The notes below the pieces were generated by a model, which saw only the letters and a list, made by a program, of their open reading frames with translations, ran no database searches and was not told the DNA's origin. A stretch of DNA of 64,000 nt from positions 1 through 64,000 of the forward strand of contig NZ_JAKIKQ010000014.1 in the NCBI RefSeq assembly GCF_023284045.1. The letters are read 5' to 3'. Below, in pieces: positions 30,647 to 39,581 of this stretch. The position numbers and the translations under genes are program-made. Numbering within the stretch: position 1 is the stretch's first letter; every line of letters begins with the position of its first letter. Source of the stretch: Shewanella kaireitica (GTDB lineage: Bacteria > Pseudomonadota > Gammaproteobacteria > Enterobacterales > Shewanellaceae).

Positions 30647-30702
30647 TTGTTACTTTGTTTTATACGATTTAGTGACTCAATTTTAATTTTATATTATGTG
30701 GT

Positions 30703-30740
30703 CACTCTAGATAATAAGTATCTGAGTGGCTATTTTAATT
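30703..30740 (+). terminator. Possible terminator after msrPQ
   Basis: CACTCTAGATA (30703-30713) and TATCTGAGTG (30719-30728) pair with one bulged base and are followed by GCTATTTTAATT. The T run is interrupted, so this is only a weak intrinsic terminator candidate. Confidence 0.35.
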
Positions 30741-30916
30741 AAAACATTAAGTAATAGAGGCTTTGTAGGATAGGATTAATTGGAAAAAATGATTGAGTAT
30801 AAGGTCGTCATACTTTTGCTGTTCCGCTGTTAGCTTGACAATGAATAGCCCTTCCGTAGGCAGTTTCAATGGGACGAGGAGTTATCTCATTTAACTATTT
30901 AATGTTATTTATCGTT

Positions 30917-31243
30917 TTATTTTGTAGCGTTTTCTTCTTGTTGTTTCATCACTTGTAAAACTTCATCGTATGAGATATTAAACTGACGAGACAAGTTGAT
31001 AATTTTAGTCTTATAAGTTTGAATATTTTCTTGTTGTGCGAGTAATCTTTTCTCGTTCTCTACTAGTTCATTTACAGCCTCTTGTAAAATAAGTAAACGA
31101 CGTAAATTAAAATCGAGAGAATCAATATATTTAATCATTTGCGGCTTATTTCTAGCCTGCTCAAGATCGCTGCTGGTTTTCTTTTCATAACCATATTGGT
31201 CTAATGCAGCAATGGCATTTTCTAAATCAAGATTTTCTTTCAT
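30917..31243 (-). CDS. Small coiled-coil protein of unknown function
   Basis: A 108-residue acidic-basic mixed protein with no signal or membrane segment. Residues 45-85 are strongly helical and heptad-like, and the C-terminal part (NISYDEVLQVM) recalls the end of the H-NS oligomerisation region, but no H-NS-type DNA-binding motif follows. I do not recognise the family. Codon use looks like its neighbours. It is a single gene convergent with msrPQ, with CGGA just before its ATG. Confidence 0.6.
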   Translation of the reverse strand: MKENLDLENAIAALDQYGYEKKTSSDLEQARNKPQMIKYIDSLDFNLRRLLILQEAVNELVENEKRLLAQQENIQTYKTKIINLSRQFNISYDEVLQVMKQQEENATK

Positions 31244-31431
31244 AGGAGTCCGAGGTAAAGAAGATTAAGGATGAATAACAGATACTGGTTTAGATTATAG
31301 TTTGTAATCTAGAACTGTAAAAGGAAAAACATGTTTTTTAGGCTAAAAAGTCAACTATTTGCTTGGGTTTAGACCTGCGACCTGTCAATCTAGTTGATAT
31401 AATTATTTGTCGTTACAGCAAGGAGATGCTT

Positions 31432-31929
31432 ATGCTTGATTTATTACCGGATTTGTTCGACTCATACCCTGGTAGATTATCGTTGCTCCCCCCTATGTTT
31501 AAATCGTTTGGCCGCGAAGATTGTTTTTGGGGAGAAGTCGTCACGGTTAAGTGTTTTAAAGATAACTCTTTAGTTAAAGAAGAACTGTCGAAAAATGGTA
31601 AAGGGAAAGTACTTGTTGTTGATGGACAAGGAGTGACTGATTGCGCACTCCTTGGCGATATGATAGCAAAAAATGCCGAAATTAATGGTTGGCAAGGAGT
31701 TGTCATTTTTGGTTGTGTAAGAGATATTTCAGCATTAAAAACCATGAAAATAGGTATCCAGGCTATCGGTGTCAACCCGATTAAAACCGTCAAAAAAGGG
31801 CTTGGTGAACTTAATGTTGCAGTTGAAATCTACGGTGTCATCATTTCCCCCCACTCATATGTGTATGCTGATCTAAACGGTATCGCAATATCTAATCAAG
31901 CTTTAGATTTATCCGTGCTAAATTTATAG
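31432..31929 (+). CDS. RraA-like protein (RNase E inhibitor / HMG aldolase fold)
   Basis: A 165-residue protein of the RraA family. It shares with E. coli RraA an FWGEVVTVKCFKDNSLV-like segment, GKVLVVDGQG and MKIGIQAIGV. Some family members inhibit RNase E; others are 4-hydroxy-4-methyl-2-oxoglutarate aldolases. Here GD (in LLGDMIA) and RD (in GCVRD) occupy the places of the aldolase catalytic residues, whereas E. coli RraA lacks the RD. The role is therefore open. I chose the ATG at 31432 because AAGGAG sits 6 bp upstream; an upstream frame from 31363 has no ribosome site. Confidence 0.82.
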   Translation: MLDLLPDLFDSYPGRLSLLPPMFKSFGREDCFWGEVVTVKCFKDNSLVKEELSKNGKGKVLVVDGQGVTDCALLGDMIAKNAEINGWQGVVIFGCVRDISALKTMKIGIQAIGVNPIKTVKKGLGELNVAVEIYGVIISPHSYVYADLNGIAISNQALDLSVLNL

Positions 31930-31961
31930 TATTCGCTTTTGTTATTCAGATGGAATCTGTC

Positions 31962-33779
31962 ATGAAATTATTGAAATGGTTTTTTATAGCAATGTTAGGT
32001 TTGGTTGCAGCGGTAGTGTTGTATATCACCTTGATTTTTGATCCTAATGATTTTAAGCCACAAATCGTAGAGGTAGTTAAAGAAAAGACCGGACGAAACT
32101 TAGCGATTAATAGTGATCTGTCTTGGACTTTTTTCCCTAGTTTAGGCATTAAGTTGGGTGGGATTACATTGTCTAACCCAGATGGGTTTGAAAGCGCTGC
32201 AATGGTATCTGTTAATGAAGTCGTTGCTGAGGTGGCACTCATGCCGTTGCTAACGAAAGAGGTCGAGATCTCTCAGCTAAATTTAGATGGGCTGACATTA
32301 TCTTTGGAAACACAAAAGGATGGTAGAAGTAGCTTTGATGGGCTTACAGGTGATGCTAAGGCAAGTGAAGTTTCAAAAACACCAGCCAATGACGCATCGA
32401 GCGTTAGTTTATCAAAGCTAGATATTGGTGGGATCTCAATCACTAATACACAGATTAGTAACCTAGACCGTCAATCAAACACCAAACAGCTACTTTCGTT
32501 AAAGTCCCTGACACTTGGACGATTTCAATTAGATAAATTTGCACCTCTTGAGTATGAGTTGTCAGCATCATTACCCGATCTTAATGTGACTAGCTCAGGT
32601 AAAGGGCAAATTAAAGTTTCGCAAAACTTACAAAATATTGTGATTAATGACTTTGTTGTGGCAAATCAGCTGAAGGGTAAAGGGATGCCAAACGGTGAAC
32701 TCAAAGCTGAGTTAACAACATCACTTGAAATGGCATTAGACAAGCAAACGATGAGTTTAGTGCTAGCAAGCTTTAGTGCGGCTGATATAGATGCTTCTGG
32801 AAAGCTAGATATTGCCTATGGCAACAAGGTACCTAGTATCGCAGCGATGCTTGAGGTTGGCGACGTAGACTTAGACCGTTTCCTACCAGAAAAGTCAGCA
32901 AATACTCAGGACTCTAAGCAAACAGATACTGCTACTGTGGCTTCTGTTGAACCTGATTTAACGGCGATGAAGTCTGTTAATCTGGACGTTAATGTTAAAG
33001 TGAAATCAGTGAAAGTTGCTAATATGAAGACTCAGAACTGGGTCTTTAAAATGGCGATGAAACAAGGCGTGGCCAACGTGAGCCAATTGTCAGCAGCGCT
33101 TTATGGGGGAACGATTAAGGCCTCAGCGAAATTAGATGGTCGCAGTAAAGTCGCTAAATATGAGTTTGATAAGCGTTTAAAAGGGGTCGATATCCGTGCC
33201 TTGCTTATCGATGCTGCTGAAGTTGATATGCTTGATGGTACCGCTAACTTTAATGTAGCGGGTAAAGGTAGCAGTTTGTTGCCTGATAAACTTAAAAAGA
33301 ACTTATTGGCCAACGGAAAGTTTGAAATAGCTGATGGAGCTATTCATGGGGTAAATATTCCACAAATGATCCGAGATGCAAAAGCTAAGCTAGGCGGTGA
33401 TATGTCATCAAGTAGCTCTAGTGAGAAAAAGACGGATTTCACCAGTATGACTGGCTCATTTAAGGTGGCTAAAGGTGTCGTTACAAATCCAGATCTGAAT
33501 ATGGCATCGCCACTTATTCGCCTGACAGGGGCTGGAACGGCCAATGTTATCAACGAAGCGCTTAATTATAAGTTAACGACTTCTGTAGTGGGTTCGCTTG
33601 AAGGTCAGGGCGGTAACGAACGGGATGCGCTATACGGTGTTGAGATACCTTTTGCGATAACTGGCACAATGTCTGAACCGAAATTTGCTCTTGATACAAA
33701 GGCTTTGTTAGATTCGAAGCTAAAAGATGAAACGAATAAGCTTAAAGACAGTTTATTTAAAAAATTCGGAGGATTTTAA
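31962..33779 (+). CDS. AsmA family protein
   Basis: A protein of 605 residues with an N-terminal membrane anchor (about 1-25) and a large periplasmic beta-rich part, ending in the AsmA C-terminal domain (ISDGAIHGV-like ADGAIHGVNIP and the segment around SLEGQGG). AsmA-like proteins are bridge-type lipid transporters affecting outer-membrane lipid balance. The ATG at 31962 has GGA 7 bp upstream; a second ATG at 31950 lacks a ribosome site. Its stop overlaps the next gene's start (TAATG). Confidence 0.88.
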   Translation: MKLLKWFFIAMLGLVAAVVLYITLIFDPNDFKPQIVEVVKEKTGRNLAINSDLSWTFFPSLGIKLGGITLSNPDGFESAAMVSVNEVVAEVALMPLLTKEVEISQLNLDGLTLSLETQKDGRSSFDGLTGDAKASEVSKTPANDASSVSLSKLDIGGISITNTQISNLDRQSNTKQLLSLKSLTLGRFQLDKFAPLEYELSASLPDLNVTSSGKGQIKVSQNLQNIVINDFVVANQLKGKGMPNGELKAELTTSLEMALDKQTMSLVLASFSAADIDASGKLDIAYGNKVPSIAAMLEVGDVDLDRFLPEKSANTQDSKQTDTATVASVEPDLTAMKSVNLDVNVKVKSVKVANMKTQNWVFKMAMKQGVANVSQLSAALYGGTIKASAKLDGRSKVAKYEFDKRLKGVDIRALLIDAAEVDMLDGTANFNVAGKGSSLLPDKLKKNLLANGKFEIADGAIHGVNIPQMIRDAKAKLGGDMSSSSSSEKKTDFTSMTGSFKVAKGVVTNPDLNMASPLIRLTGAGTANVINEALNYKLTTSVVGSLEGQGGNERDALYGVEIPFAITGTMSEPKFALDTKALLDSKLKDETNKLKDSLFKKFGGF

Positions 33780-34318
33780 TGTTAAGTAAAACAGCACTTG
33801 CCATGGTGATACTCGCAGTTACTGGTTGCTCACAAAGCAACAGCAACGTGGGTGAGGTTACTGATATGACTAAAAATAACAATGTAAAAGCTTCACCTGC
33901 AGTTGTGACTCCGGTAAAAAGTGATGCGGAAACGAGGGCTAAGTTAGCTCAAAAGGGATTGTTTGAAGGCAAACTCATCGTAGAAGATAATTTTGGGTCT
34001 GCGATGAACGTGACACTGCAATACAGGAATACTCAGTCATACGGTGTACCATTAATGTTCAATTCTGGTATGACTGCAGATCTGTGGCTGTTTGATTCTG
34101 CGGGCAGAAAAGTATGGGCTTGGTCAAATGAGATGATGTTTACCCAGGCATTAAGAGAAACAGTCATGCCAGCAGGTAAAACTCAAAATGTAAAATTTCG
34201 TATAGGCGCTGATGTAGCGAAAGAAATTGGTAAAGGGTTTTATTTCAAGGCTATATTTTCTGGCCGAGCGACGGAATCACAAACTCCTGCAATGGCTCCA
34301 GTGATTTATAAATTCTAA
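33779..34318 (+). CDS. Lipoprotein with BsuPI-like domain
   Basis: A 179-residue outer or inner membrane lipoprotein. Signal peptide with lipobox AVTGC puts the lipidated Cys at residue 17. A Ser/Asn/Lys-rich linker (20-50) leads to a beta-sandwich domain resembling BsuPI (intracellular proteinase inhibitor; PF12690), with DLWLFDSAGRKVWAWS and MPAGKTQNV segments. Whether it inhibits a protease is unknown. GGAGG lies inside the end of the AsmA gene and the two genes overlap by one base, so they are coupled. Confidence 0.8.
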   Translation: MLSKTALAMVILAVTGCSQSNSNVGEVTDMTKNNNVKASPAVVTPVKSDAETRAKLAQKGLFEGKLIVEDNFGSAMNVTLQYRNTQSYGVPLMFNSGMTADLWLFDSAGRKVWAWSNEMMFTQALRETVMPAGKTQNVKFRIGADVAKEIGKGFYFKAIFSGRATESQTPAMAPVIYKF

Positions 34319-34342
34319 AATAGTCCCAATTTAAACCAGTTA

Positions 34343-34376
34343 AAATGCCAATAAGTTTTGCTTATTGGCATTTTTT
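34343..34376 (+). terminator. Intrinsic terminator after the AsmA-lipoprotein operon
   Basis: AATGCCAATAAG and CTTATTGGCATT form a 12-bp stem with a short loop, followed by TTTTT. It closes the AsmA-lipoprotein pair just before the repeat element. Confidence 0.88.
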
Positions 34377-34393
34377 ATTGATATTTGAGTTTA

Positions 34394-34819
34394 TACCAAT
34401 TGCATTAAGTATTTGCGCAGTTCAGAGCCCCTCAGTCTTTTCAATTCAAAACGCATTGGTAAAGAAATGGTTATTCCCTTTTAAGCCAATGTAAAGCAGA
34501 AGTGGAAAGACTGAGGGGCTCACGTAGTGCGGCTGAGGTTAAACAAATTGGCAAAACGCTGTATGCTTCGCTATGGGATTTGGATATACGACTAAATGGT
34601 CTATTTTGTTCCATACAAAATAAGACATTCCGGCCCTCCTTGGCGGTCAGATTTAGGAGGTACGAGACCAAGGATGGTCGAAGGTAGAATAATGCAGGAG
34701 CAATTATCGAGAGCGAAGCAGGATGCCAGAGCCGAGAATAACTATTAGCTCAAATCCCACGACTTGCCTGCAACGTTTTGAATTTCCGCTGAATGGTCAA
34801 ACTTTTAATGCAATTGGTA
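34394..34819 (-). mobile_element. MITE-like repeat element, copy 2 (426 bp, inverted)
   Basis: A non-coding element with 14-bp terminal inverted repeats (TACCAATTGCATTA at 34394-34407 and TAATGCAATTGGTA at 34806-34819), flanked on both sides by TTA, an apparent 3-bp target duplication. It is inverted relative to copy 3 and about 93% identical to it at the far end by eye. It carries the internal GAGCCCCTCAGTCTTT dyad and an extra segment of about 48 bp near 34663-34710 that copy 3 lacks. Small ORFs inside it are not genes. It separates the AsmA operon from sodB. Confidence 0.85.
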
Positions 34820-34831
34820 TTATTCAACTAC

Positions 34832-34865
34832 AAAAAAATCCGGCTCAAAAGAGACCGGATTTTTA
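34832..34865 (-). terminator. Intrinsic terminator for sodB
   Basis: On the minus strand AATCCGG, a loop of about 11 bases and CCGGATT are followed by a run of seven T interrupted late by G. It lies about 40 bp past the sodB stop. Confidence 0.8.
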
Positions 34866-34906
34866 CATCAATATCCTCAACCACTTCTGTGGTTGCAGAT
34901 GTTATA

Positions 34907-35491
34907 TTAACCAGCGAAGTTTGCGTTCACAAAATCCCAGTTAATTAGTTCCCAGAAGTGAGCCATGTAATCTGGACGAACATTACGGTAATCAATGTAG
35001 TATGCATGTTCCCAAACATCTACTGTCATGATTGGCGTAACAGACTCATCAGTAAGTGGTGTAGCAGCATTGCTAGTGTTAACGATAGCAACAGTGCCGT
35101 CTGCTTTCTTCACTAACCAAGTCCAAGCACTACCGAAGTTGTTAACTGCAGAGTCAGTGAACTGTGCTTTGAAAGCATCGAAAGAACCGAATGCAGCAAC
35201 GATAGCGTCAGCTACTGGGCCAGTTGCTTCACCGCCACCGTTTGGCGACAGACAGTTCCAGTAAAAAGTGTGGTTCCAGATCTGTGCAGCATTGTTAAAG
35301 ATACCACCAGTAGAGGTCTTGATGATCTCTTCTAGGCTCTTCTCTGCAAGCTCAGTTCCTTCAACTAGACCATTAAGCTTTACCACGTATGTGTTGTGAT
35401 GCTTACCGTAATGGTAGTTGATTGTTTCTTCTGAGATATGTGGCTCAAGTGCGTTTTTTGCGTAAGGTAATGCTGGTAATTCGAAAGCCAT
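34907..35491 (-). CDS. sodB: Iron superoxide dismutase SodB
   Basis: A 194-residue Fe-superoxide dismutase, the standard length, cytoplasmic, no signal. Metal ligands are His27 (NYHYGKHH region), His74 in WNHTFYW, Asp in TVDVWEHAYY and His four residues after it. FNNAAQIWNHTFYW and DVWEHAYYIDYRNVRPDY are typical of the Fe type. It converts superoxide to peroxide and oxygen. It is a single gene, divergent from grxD across 224 bp of promoter DNA. Confidence 0.97.
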   Translation of the reverse strand: MAFELPALPYAKNALEPHISEETINYHYGKHHNTYVVKLNGLVEGTELAEKSLEEIIKTSTGGIFNNAAQIWNHTFYWNCLSPNGGGEATGPVADAIVAAFGSFDAFKAQFTDSAVNNFGSAWTWLVKKADGTVAIVNTSNAATPLTDESVTPIMTVDVWEHAYYIDYRNVRPDYMAHFWELINWDFVNANFAG

Positions 35492-35715
35492 TAGTTTTCT
35501 CCGTTAACTCTTGATTGTAGTATTATGCGTTCTTGCTCACTGCGGGTCATTTTACCTAATAAACTTGTGAAGTGTATCATTGTTTATTCGAAACAGTCGA
35601 TTAACTCAATCGATTAATTCTATTAGTAAATATCCATGCTAAAAGTAGGTTTTTGTTCTGACCTATACTGGCGTACAATAGAGTAACGCAATGTTGTATA
35701 ACCCAGGAACGAAAA

Positions 35716-36063
35716 ATGGAAACAGTTGATAAAATCAAGCAGCAAATAGCCGAAAACCCAATTATTGTATACATGAAAGGCTCACCAAAGTTACCAAGCT
35801 GTGGTTTTTCATCTCAGGTCGCACAGATCATGATTAACTGTGAAGAGCAGTTTGCTTTTGTTGATATTCTCCAGCATCCGGATATTCGTGCCGAGCTACC
35901 TAAATATGCTAACTGGCCAACGTTTCCACAATTATGGATCGAAGGCGAGTTAATCGGTGGCTGCGATATCCTTACTGAGATGTTCCAAAAGGGTGAGCTA
36001 AAGACCCTTATCAAGGAAACTGCTGCAAAATATAAAACTGAAGACGAGCAAGCGAGCAGCTAG
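35716..36063 (+). CDS. grxD: Monothiol glutaredoxin GrxD
   Basis: A 115-residue Grx4-type glutaredoxin with the monothiol CGFS active site at residues 29-32, KGSPKLPSCG before it, and WPTFPQLWI and GGCDI glutathione-binding segments. These proteins form [2Fe-2S] bridged dimers and deliver clusters, often with BolA. It stands alone, divergent from sodB; the pairing of these two genes is a known order in enterobacteria too. Terminator follows. Confidence 0.97.
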   Translation: METVDKIKQQIAENPIIVYMKGSPKLPSCGFSSQVAQIMINCEEQFAFVDILQHPDIRAELPKYANWPTFPQLWIEGELIGGCDILTEMFQKGELKTLIKETAAKYKTEDEQASS

Positions 36064-36077
36064 TCTATAGCTTCTAT

Positions 36078-36115
36078 AAAAAAGCCCTGAATATCATTGA
36101 TATTCAGGGCTTTTT
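36078..36115. terminator. Bidirectional terminator between grxD and uraA
   Basis: AAAAGCCCTGAATATCA and TGATATTCAGGGCTTTTT form a long perfect stem with a T run in either direction, closing the convergent grxD and uraA genes. Confidence 0.92.
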
Positions 36116-36185
36116 ATTTGAGGCTAGATTTAAACCAAACTCCATAAAAGTGCTTGCTACATTAATCTAATCATGGAGACTCTAT

Positions 36186-37439
36186 TTAGATCTGGTCTAG
36201 ATCGTCACTAACAATCTTTTCATGAGCCGCTGCATTATCAGGAAGCACAAGGTTCATTAATATGGCAATAATGCCGCATAAGCTTATCCCTGTAAGGCTA
36301 AATGAGCCAATACCAAAGGCCATTCCACCAATACCAAACACTAACGTAACACCGACAATACTCAAGTTACGTGGCTCGTTCATATCGACGTGATTTTTAA
36401 TTAATGAATTGAGACCTACTGCAGCAATTGAGCCGAAGAGTAAGCACATTATTCCACCCATAACAGGTACTGGAATTGTCTGCATTAGTGCGCCTAACTT
36501 TCCAACAAAAGCTAATAAAATGGCTGTAATAGCAGTCCATGTCATGATCACCGGGTTGAATGCTTTTGTCAGTGTGACTGCGCCGGTCACTTCAGAATAG
36601 GTGGTATTTGGAGGTCCACCAAATGCTGACGACGCAATTGTCGCGACACCATCACCGGCTAATGTTCTATGTAGACCTGGTTTCTTGATGAAATCTTTTC
36701 CGGTTACATTCGATATCGCAAGAATATCGCCAATATGCTCAACTGCAGGTGCGATTGCGACGGGGATCATAAATAGAATCGCATGCCAGTTAAATTCTGG
36801 TGCCACAAAGTTCGGCATAGCTATCCAACTGGCATTTGCTACAGGCGAGAAATCAACAATTCCAAAAGCTAAACTTAGACCATAGCCAACAGATATACCG
36901 GCTAGAATAGGCATCAGTTTTAGCATACCTTTTGCAAAGATAGCGACGGCTATGGTAGTAAATAGTGAAGCTAAAGAGATAATCAATGCAGTATTTTGCT
37001 CGATTAATACTAAGCTACCGTCTCCAGTTTTTCCTATTGCCATATTAACGGCGACTGGCGCTAAGCCTAATCCTATGACAATGATAACGGGTCCGACTAC
37101 CACAGGCGGTAGCAGGCGTTTAATGAAGCCTGCTCCTCTGACTTTAACAATCGTCGCAAGTACTACATACACGCAACCTGCCGCCATCAGTCCGCCCATT
37201 GTAGATGGGATCCCCCATGTTTGTACGCCATACATAATTGGCGCGATAAAGGCAAAGGAAGATGCGAGGAATATTGGAATTTGACGCTTGGTTATCAATT
37301 GGAAAAGAAGAGTCCCGATACCTGCAGTAAACAGTGCCACATTAGTATCTAAACCTGTTAACAAGGGCATTAATACGAGTGCACCAAATGCTACAAATAG
37401 CATTTGGGCTCCTTGTAAAGGGAGTGTAAGGTTTTTCAT
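36186..37439 (-). CDS. uraA: Uracil permease UraA (NCS2 family)
   Basis: A 417-residue inner-membrane uracil:H+ symporter with about 14 helices. The substrate-site glutamates are in PAVEHIGD and NTTYSEVTGAV, as in E. coli UraA (429 residues). PVVVGPVIIVIGLGLA is another family segment. It is divergent from the DUF2066 gene, with 174 bp between them. In E. coli uraA also lies beside hda, and the same neighbourhood is kept here. Confidence 0.95.
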   Translation of the reverse strand: MKNLTLPLQGAQMLFVAFGALVLMPLLTGLDTNVALFTAGIGTLLFQLITKRQIPIFLASSFAFIAPIMYGVQTWGIPSTMGGLMAAGCVYVVLATIVKVRGAGFIKRLLPPVVVGPVIIVIGLGLAPVAVNMAIGKTGDGSLVLIEQNTALIISLASLFTTIAVAIFAKGMLKLMPILAGISVGYGLSLAFGIVDFSPVANASWIAMPNFVAPEFNWHAILFMIPVAIAPAVEHIGDILAISNVTGKDFIKKPGLHRTLAGDGVATIASSAFGGPPNTTYSEVTGAVTLTKAFNPVIMTWTAITAILLAFVGKLGALMQTIPVPVMGGIMCLLFGSIAAVGLNSLIKNHVDMNEPRNLSIVGVTLVFGIGGMAFGIGSFSLTGISLCGIIAILMNLVLPDNAAAHEKIVSDDLDQI

Positions 37440-37613
37440 TATTATTCTCTTATTTTAATAAACTTAACAATCATATCTTTATGAAACAAAATTTACAGCG
37501 ATTTTGTTCAAACAACACTGATCTTAAGAGAGAAAACTTGACTCTATAAAATTCCTAATTCTGTCGACTGTGGTACAATTTGAATAACTGTGTCGTTTGT
37601 TGAAGCCTAAAAT

Positions 37614-38720
37614 ATGCTTAAAGCTGTCTGTCGTTACTTGATGATGTTCCCCTTGTTATTTTGTTTTTCAGCCATTTCTGCTGAAGTGTACAATTTAGAC
37701 GAAAGCCTAGTACCAGTGGACTCAAGGGCTAAAAATTTGAGAAGCCAAGCAATAAAGCAAGGCTTAAGAGAGGTTGTTCTTAAAAATACAGGGACTCAAA
37801 GTGCGTTAACCCACCCTGATGTGGTGAAGCAATTAGCCAATGCGAGCGCATTGATGACACAGTATGGTTATCAAGATTTGGATGGAAAACTGTTCATTAA
37901 AGTGAGTTTTGATCACAAACGTCTTATTAGTTTACTACGCCAAGCTGGCTTACCAGTCTGGGGTAAACAACGGCCATTGACACTGGTATGGTTAGTGGAA
38001 GAAGTTGAAGGCGAGAGAAAGATTTTAAATGATGCCTCTACATCAGCCGCCCGAACATCATTTGATACTCAATCATCCAATCGTGGTGTGCCTTTATTGT
38101 TTCCTTTAATGGATCTAGATGATGCTATGCAGGTTGGGGTTAACGATATTCGTGGCCAATTTACCGCTAATGTGGCAAATGCTTCCCTCAGATATCAGGC
38201 TAACTACTTTATAATGGCAACGATCTCTCCACAAGGTGCCGTTTATCGTTATCAGATGTCGCTGTATCCAAGAGAGTTAACCGCTGGTGCCAGTCAATAC
38301 ACTCCATCAACGAGTCAAAGTGGTGAGTCTGCGAGTGTAGAGCAAGCTGTAGTTGATATTACTGCAGCGGCAAGCGAATACTATGTTAGCCAATACGCAA
38401 TTGCTGACTCCGGTGAAAAGCTAACAACAAAAATTACCTTTACTGATGTTAGTGAGATGAAGCAATTGGTTGAAATAGAAAAATATTTGAATCAATTAAG
38501 CGCTATCAAAACAGTAGCTGTGGCGAGTATTGAGGGAATGACTGTTGAGTTTAATCTAGGCCTTTTTGGTAATGAAGAGGACTTACACCGTTTAATGAAA
38601 CTCGACCCCCGCATTGAATCTATAGGTAATATCACAAGTGACAATATAGAGTACGCTAACTTTGGCAGCGAGAACAATGCCAATAAACCGACACAGATCT
38701 ACTATTGGAAGGGTCAATAA
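37614..38720 (+). CDS. DUF2066 domain secreted protein
   Basis: A 368-residue protein with a Sec signal peptide (cleavage after about residue 23, SAISA-EVYN) and a DUF2066 domain over most of its length. No lipobox and no further membrane helix are seen. The function of DUF2066 is unknown. It sits upstream of hda in many Shewanella and Vibrio relatives; the 71-bp gap suggests cotranscription with hda. Confidence 0.85.
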   Translation: MLKAVCRYLMMFPLLFCFSAISAEVYNLDESLVPVDSRAKNLRSQAIKQGLREVVLKNTGTQSALTHPDVVKQLANASALMTQYGYQDLDGKLFIKVSFDHKRLISLLRQAGLPVWGKQRPLTLVWLVEEVEGERKILNDASTSAARTSFDTQSSNRGVPLLFPLMDLDDAMQVGVNDIRGQFTANVANASLRYQANYFIMATISPQGAVYRYQMSLYPRELTAGASQYTPSTSQSGESASVEQAVVDITAAASEYYVSQYAIADSGEKLTTKITFTDVSEMKQLVEIEKYLNQLSAIKTVAVASIEGMTVEFNLGLFGNEEDLHRLMKLDPRIESIGNITSDNIEYANFGSENNANKPTQIYYWKGQ

Positions 38721-38791
38721 CTCCCAATTCACGGGTGCACATGCTAGTATGTGCACCTAAATTGAATACTGCGTTGTCGAGATACTCCTGA

Positions 38792-39502
38792 GTGAAATCA
38801 AACTCACCATTACAATTATCACTACCCGTTCATCTTCCTGATGATGAGACCTTTAATAGTTATTATCCTGCTGCAGGTAATGATGAACTCATCCAGAGTT
38901 TACAAGCTTGTGCCGAGGGTAGAGCTGAAGGGGCTGTGTTTATTTGGGGCCCAGAGAAATCTGGCCGCACGCACTTAATGCATGCTGCATGTGCTCACGC
39001 TAACGACCTTAATCGCAGTAGTTTTTATATTCCACTTGGGATCCATGCCAGTATCTCTCCTGCATTATTAGAAGGCTTAGAGAAAATAGATTTGGTATGT
39101 ATTGACGATGTACATGCCATTGCAGGCCATCCCGTATGGGAAGAAGCGATATTTGATCTCTATAACAGGATCTCAGAACAAAAGACTTGTTCATTAGTAT
39201 TAAGCGCTAGTGTCTCGCCGAGTGAAACCGGTTTCGCTTTACCTGATCTAATATCTAGAATGCAATGGGGGCTTAACTATCAACTTCAACCAATGGCAGA
39301 TGATGAAAAGCTAGCTGCATTACAACGCCGTGCAGCAATGCGAGGCTTGCAGCTTTCGGAAGATGTTGGTCGTTTCTTATTGAATCGTTTAGCTCGAGAC
39401 TTAAGAACACTGTTTGATGTGCTCGATCGTTTAGACAAAGCTTCTATGGTTCATCAACGAAAATTGACTATACCGTTTATTAAAGAGGTGCTGCGGCTTT
39501 AG
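38792..39502 (+). CDS. hda: DnaA regulatory inactivator Hda
   Basis: A 236-residue AAA+ protein homologous to DnaA domain III. The N-terminal QLSLPVHLPDDETF clamp-binding motif, the Walker A-like GPEKSGRTHL near residue 52 and Walker B CIDDVHAI are present. With the beta clamp it stimulates ATP hydrolysis by DnaA and prevents over-initiation. The start is GTG; no ATG is available upstream. Ends in a strong terminator. Confidence 0.95.
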   Translation: MKSNSPLQLSLPVHLPDDETFNSYYPAAGNDELIQSLQACAEGRAEGAVFIWGPEKSGRTHLMHAACAHANDLNRSSFYIPLGIHASISPALLEGLEKIDLVCIDDVHAIAGHPVWEEAIFDLYNRISEQKTCSLVLSASVSPSETGFALPDLISRMQWGLNYQLQPMADDEKLAALQRRAAMRGLQLSEDVGRFLLNRLARDLRTLFDVLDRLDKASMVHQRKLTIPFIKEVLRL

Positions 39503-39518
39503 TGGTGGAAGTGTCTTG

Positions 39519-39554
39519 CAACAAAAAGCCCAGTTTATGCTGGGCTTTTTGTTG
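39519..39554. terminator. Terminator after hda
   Basis: CAACAAAAAGCCCAG and CTGGGCTTTTTGTTG form a perfect 15-bp palindrome with a six-base loop and T runs in both directions. Confidence 0.92.
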
Positions 39555-39581
39555 TAAAGTTTTGGATTGTAGCTCAAATAA

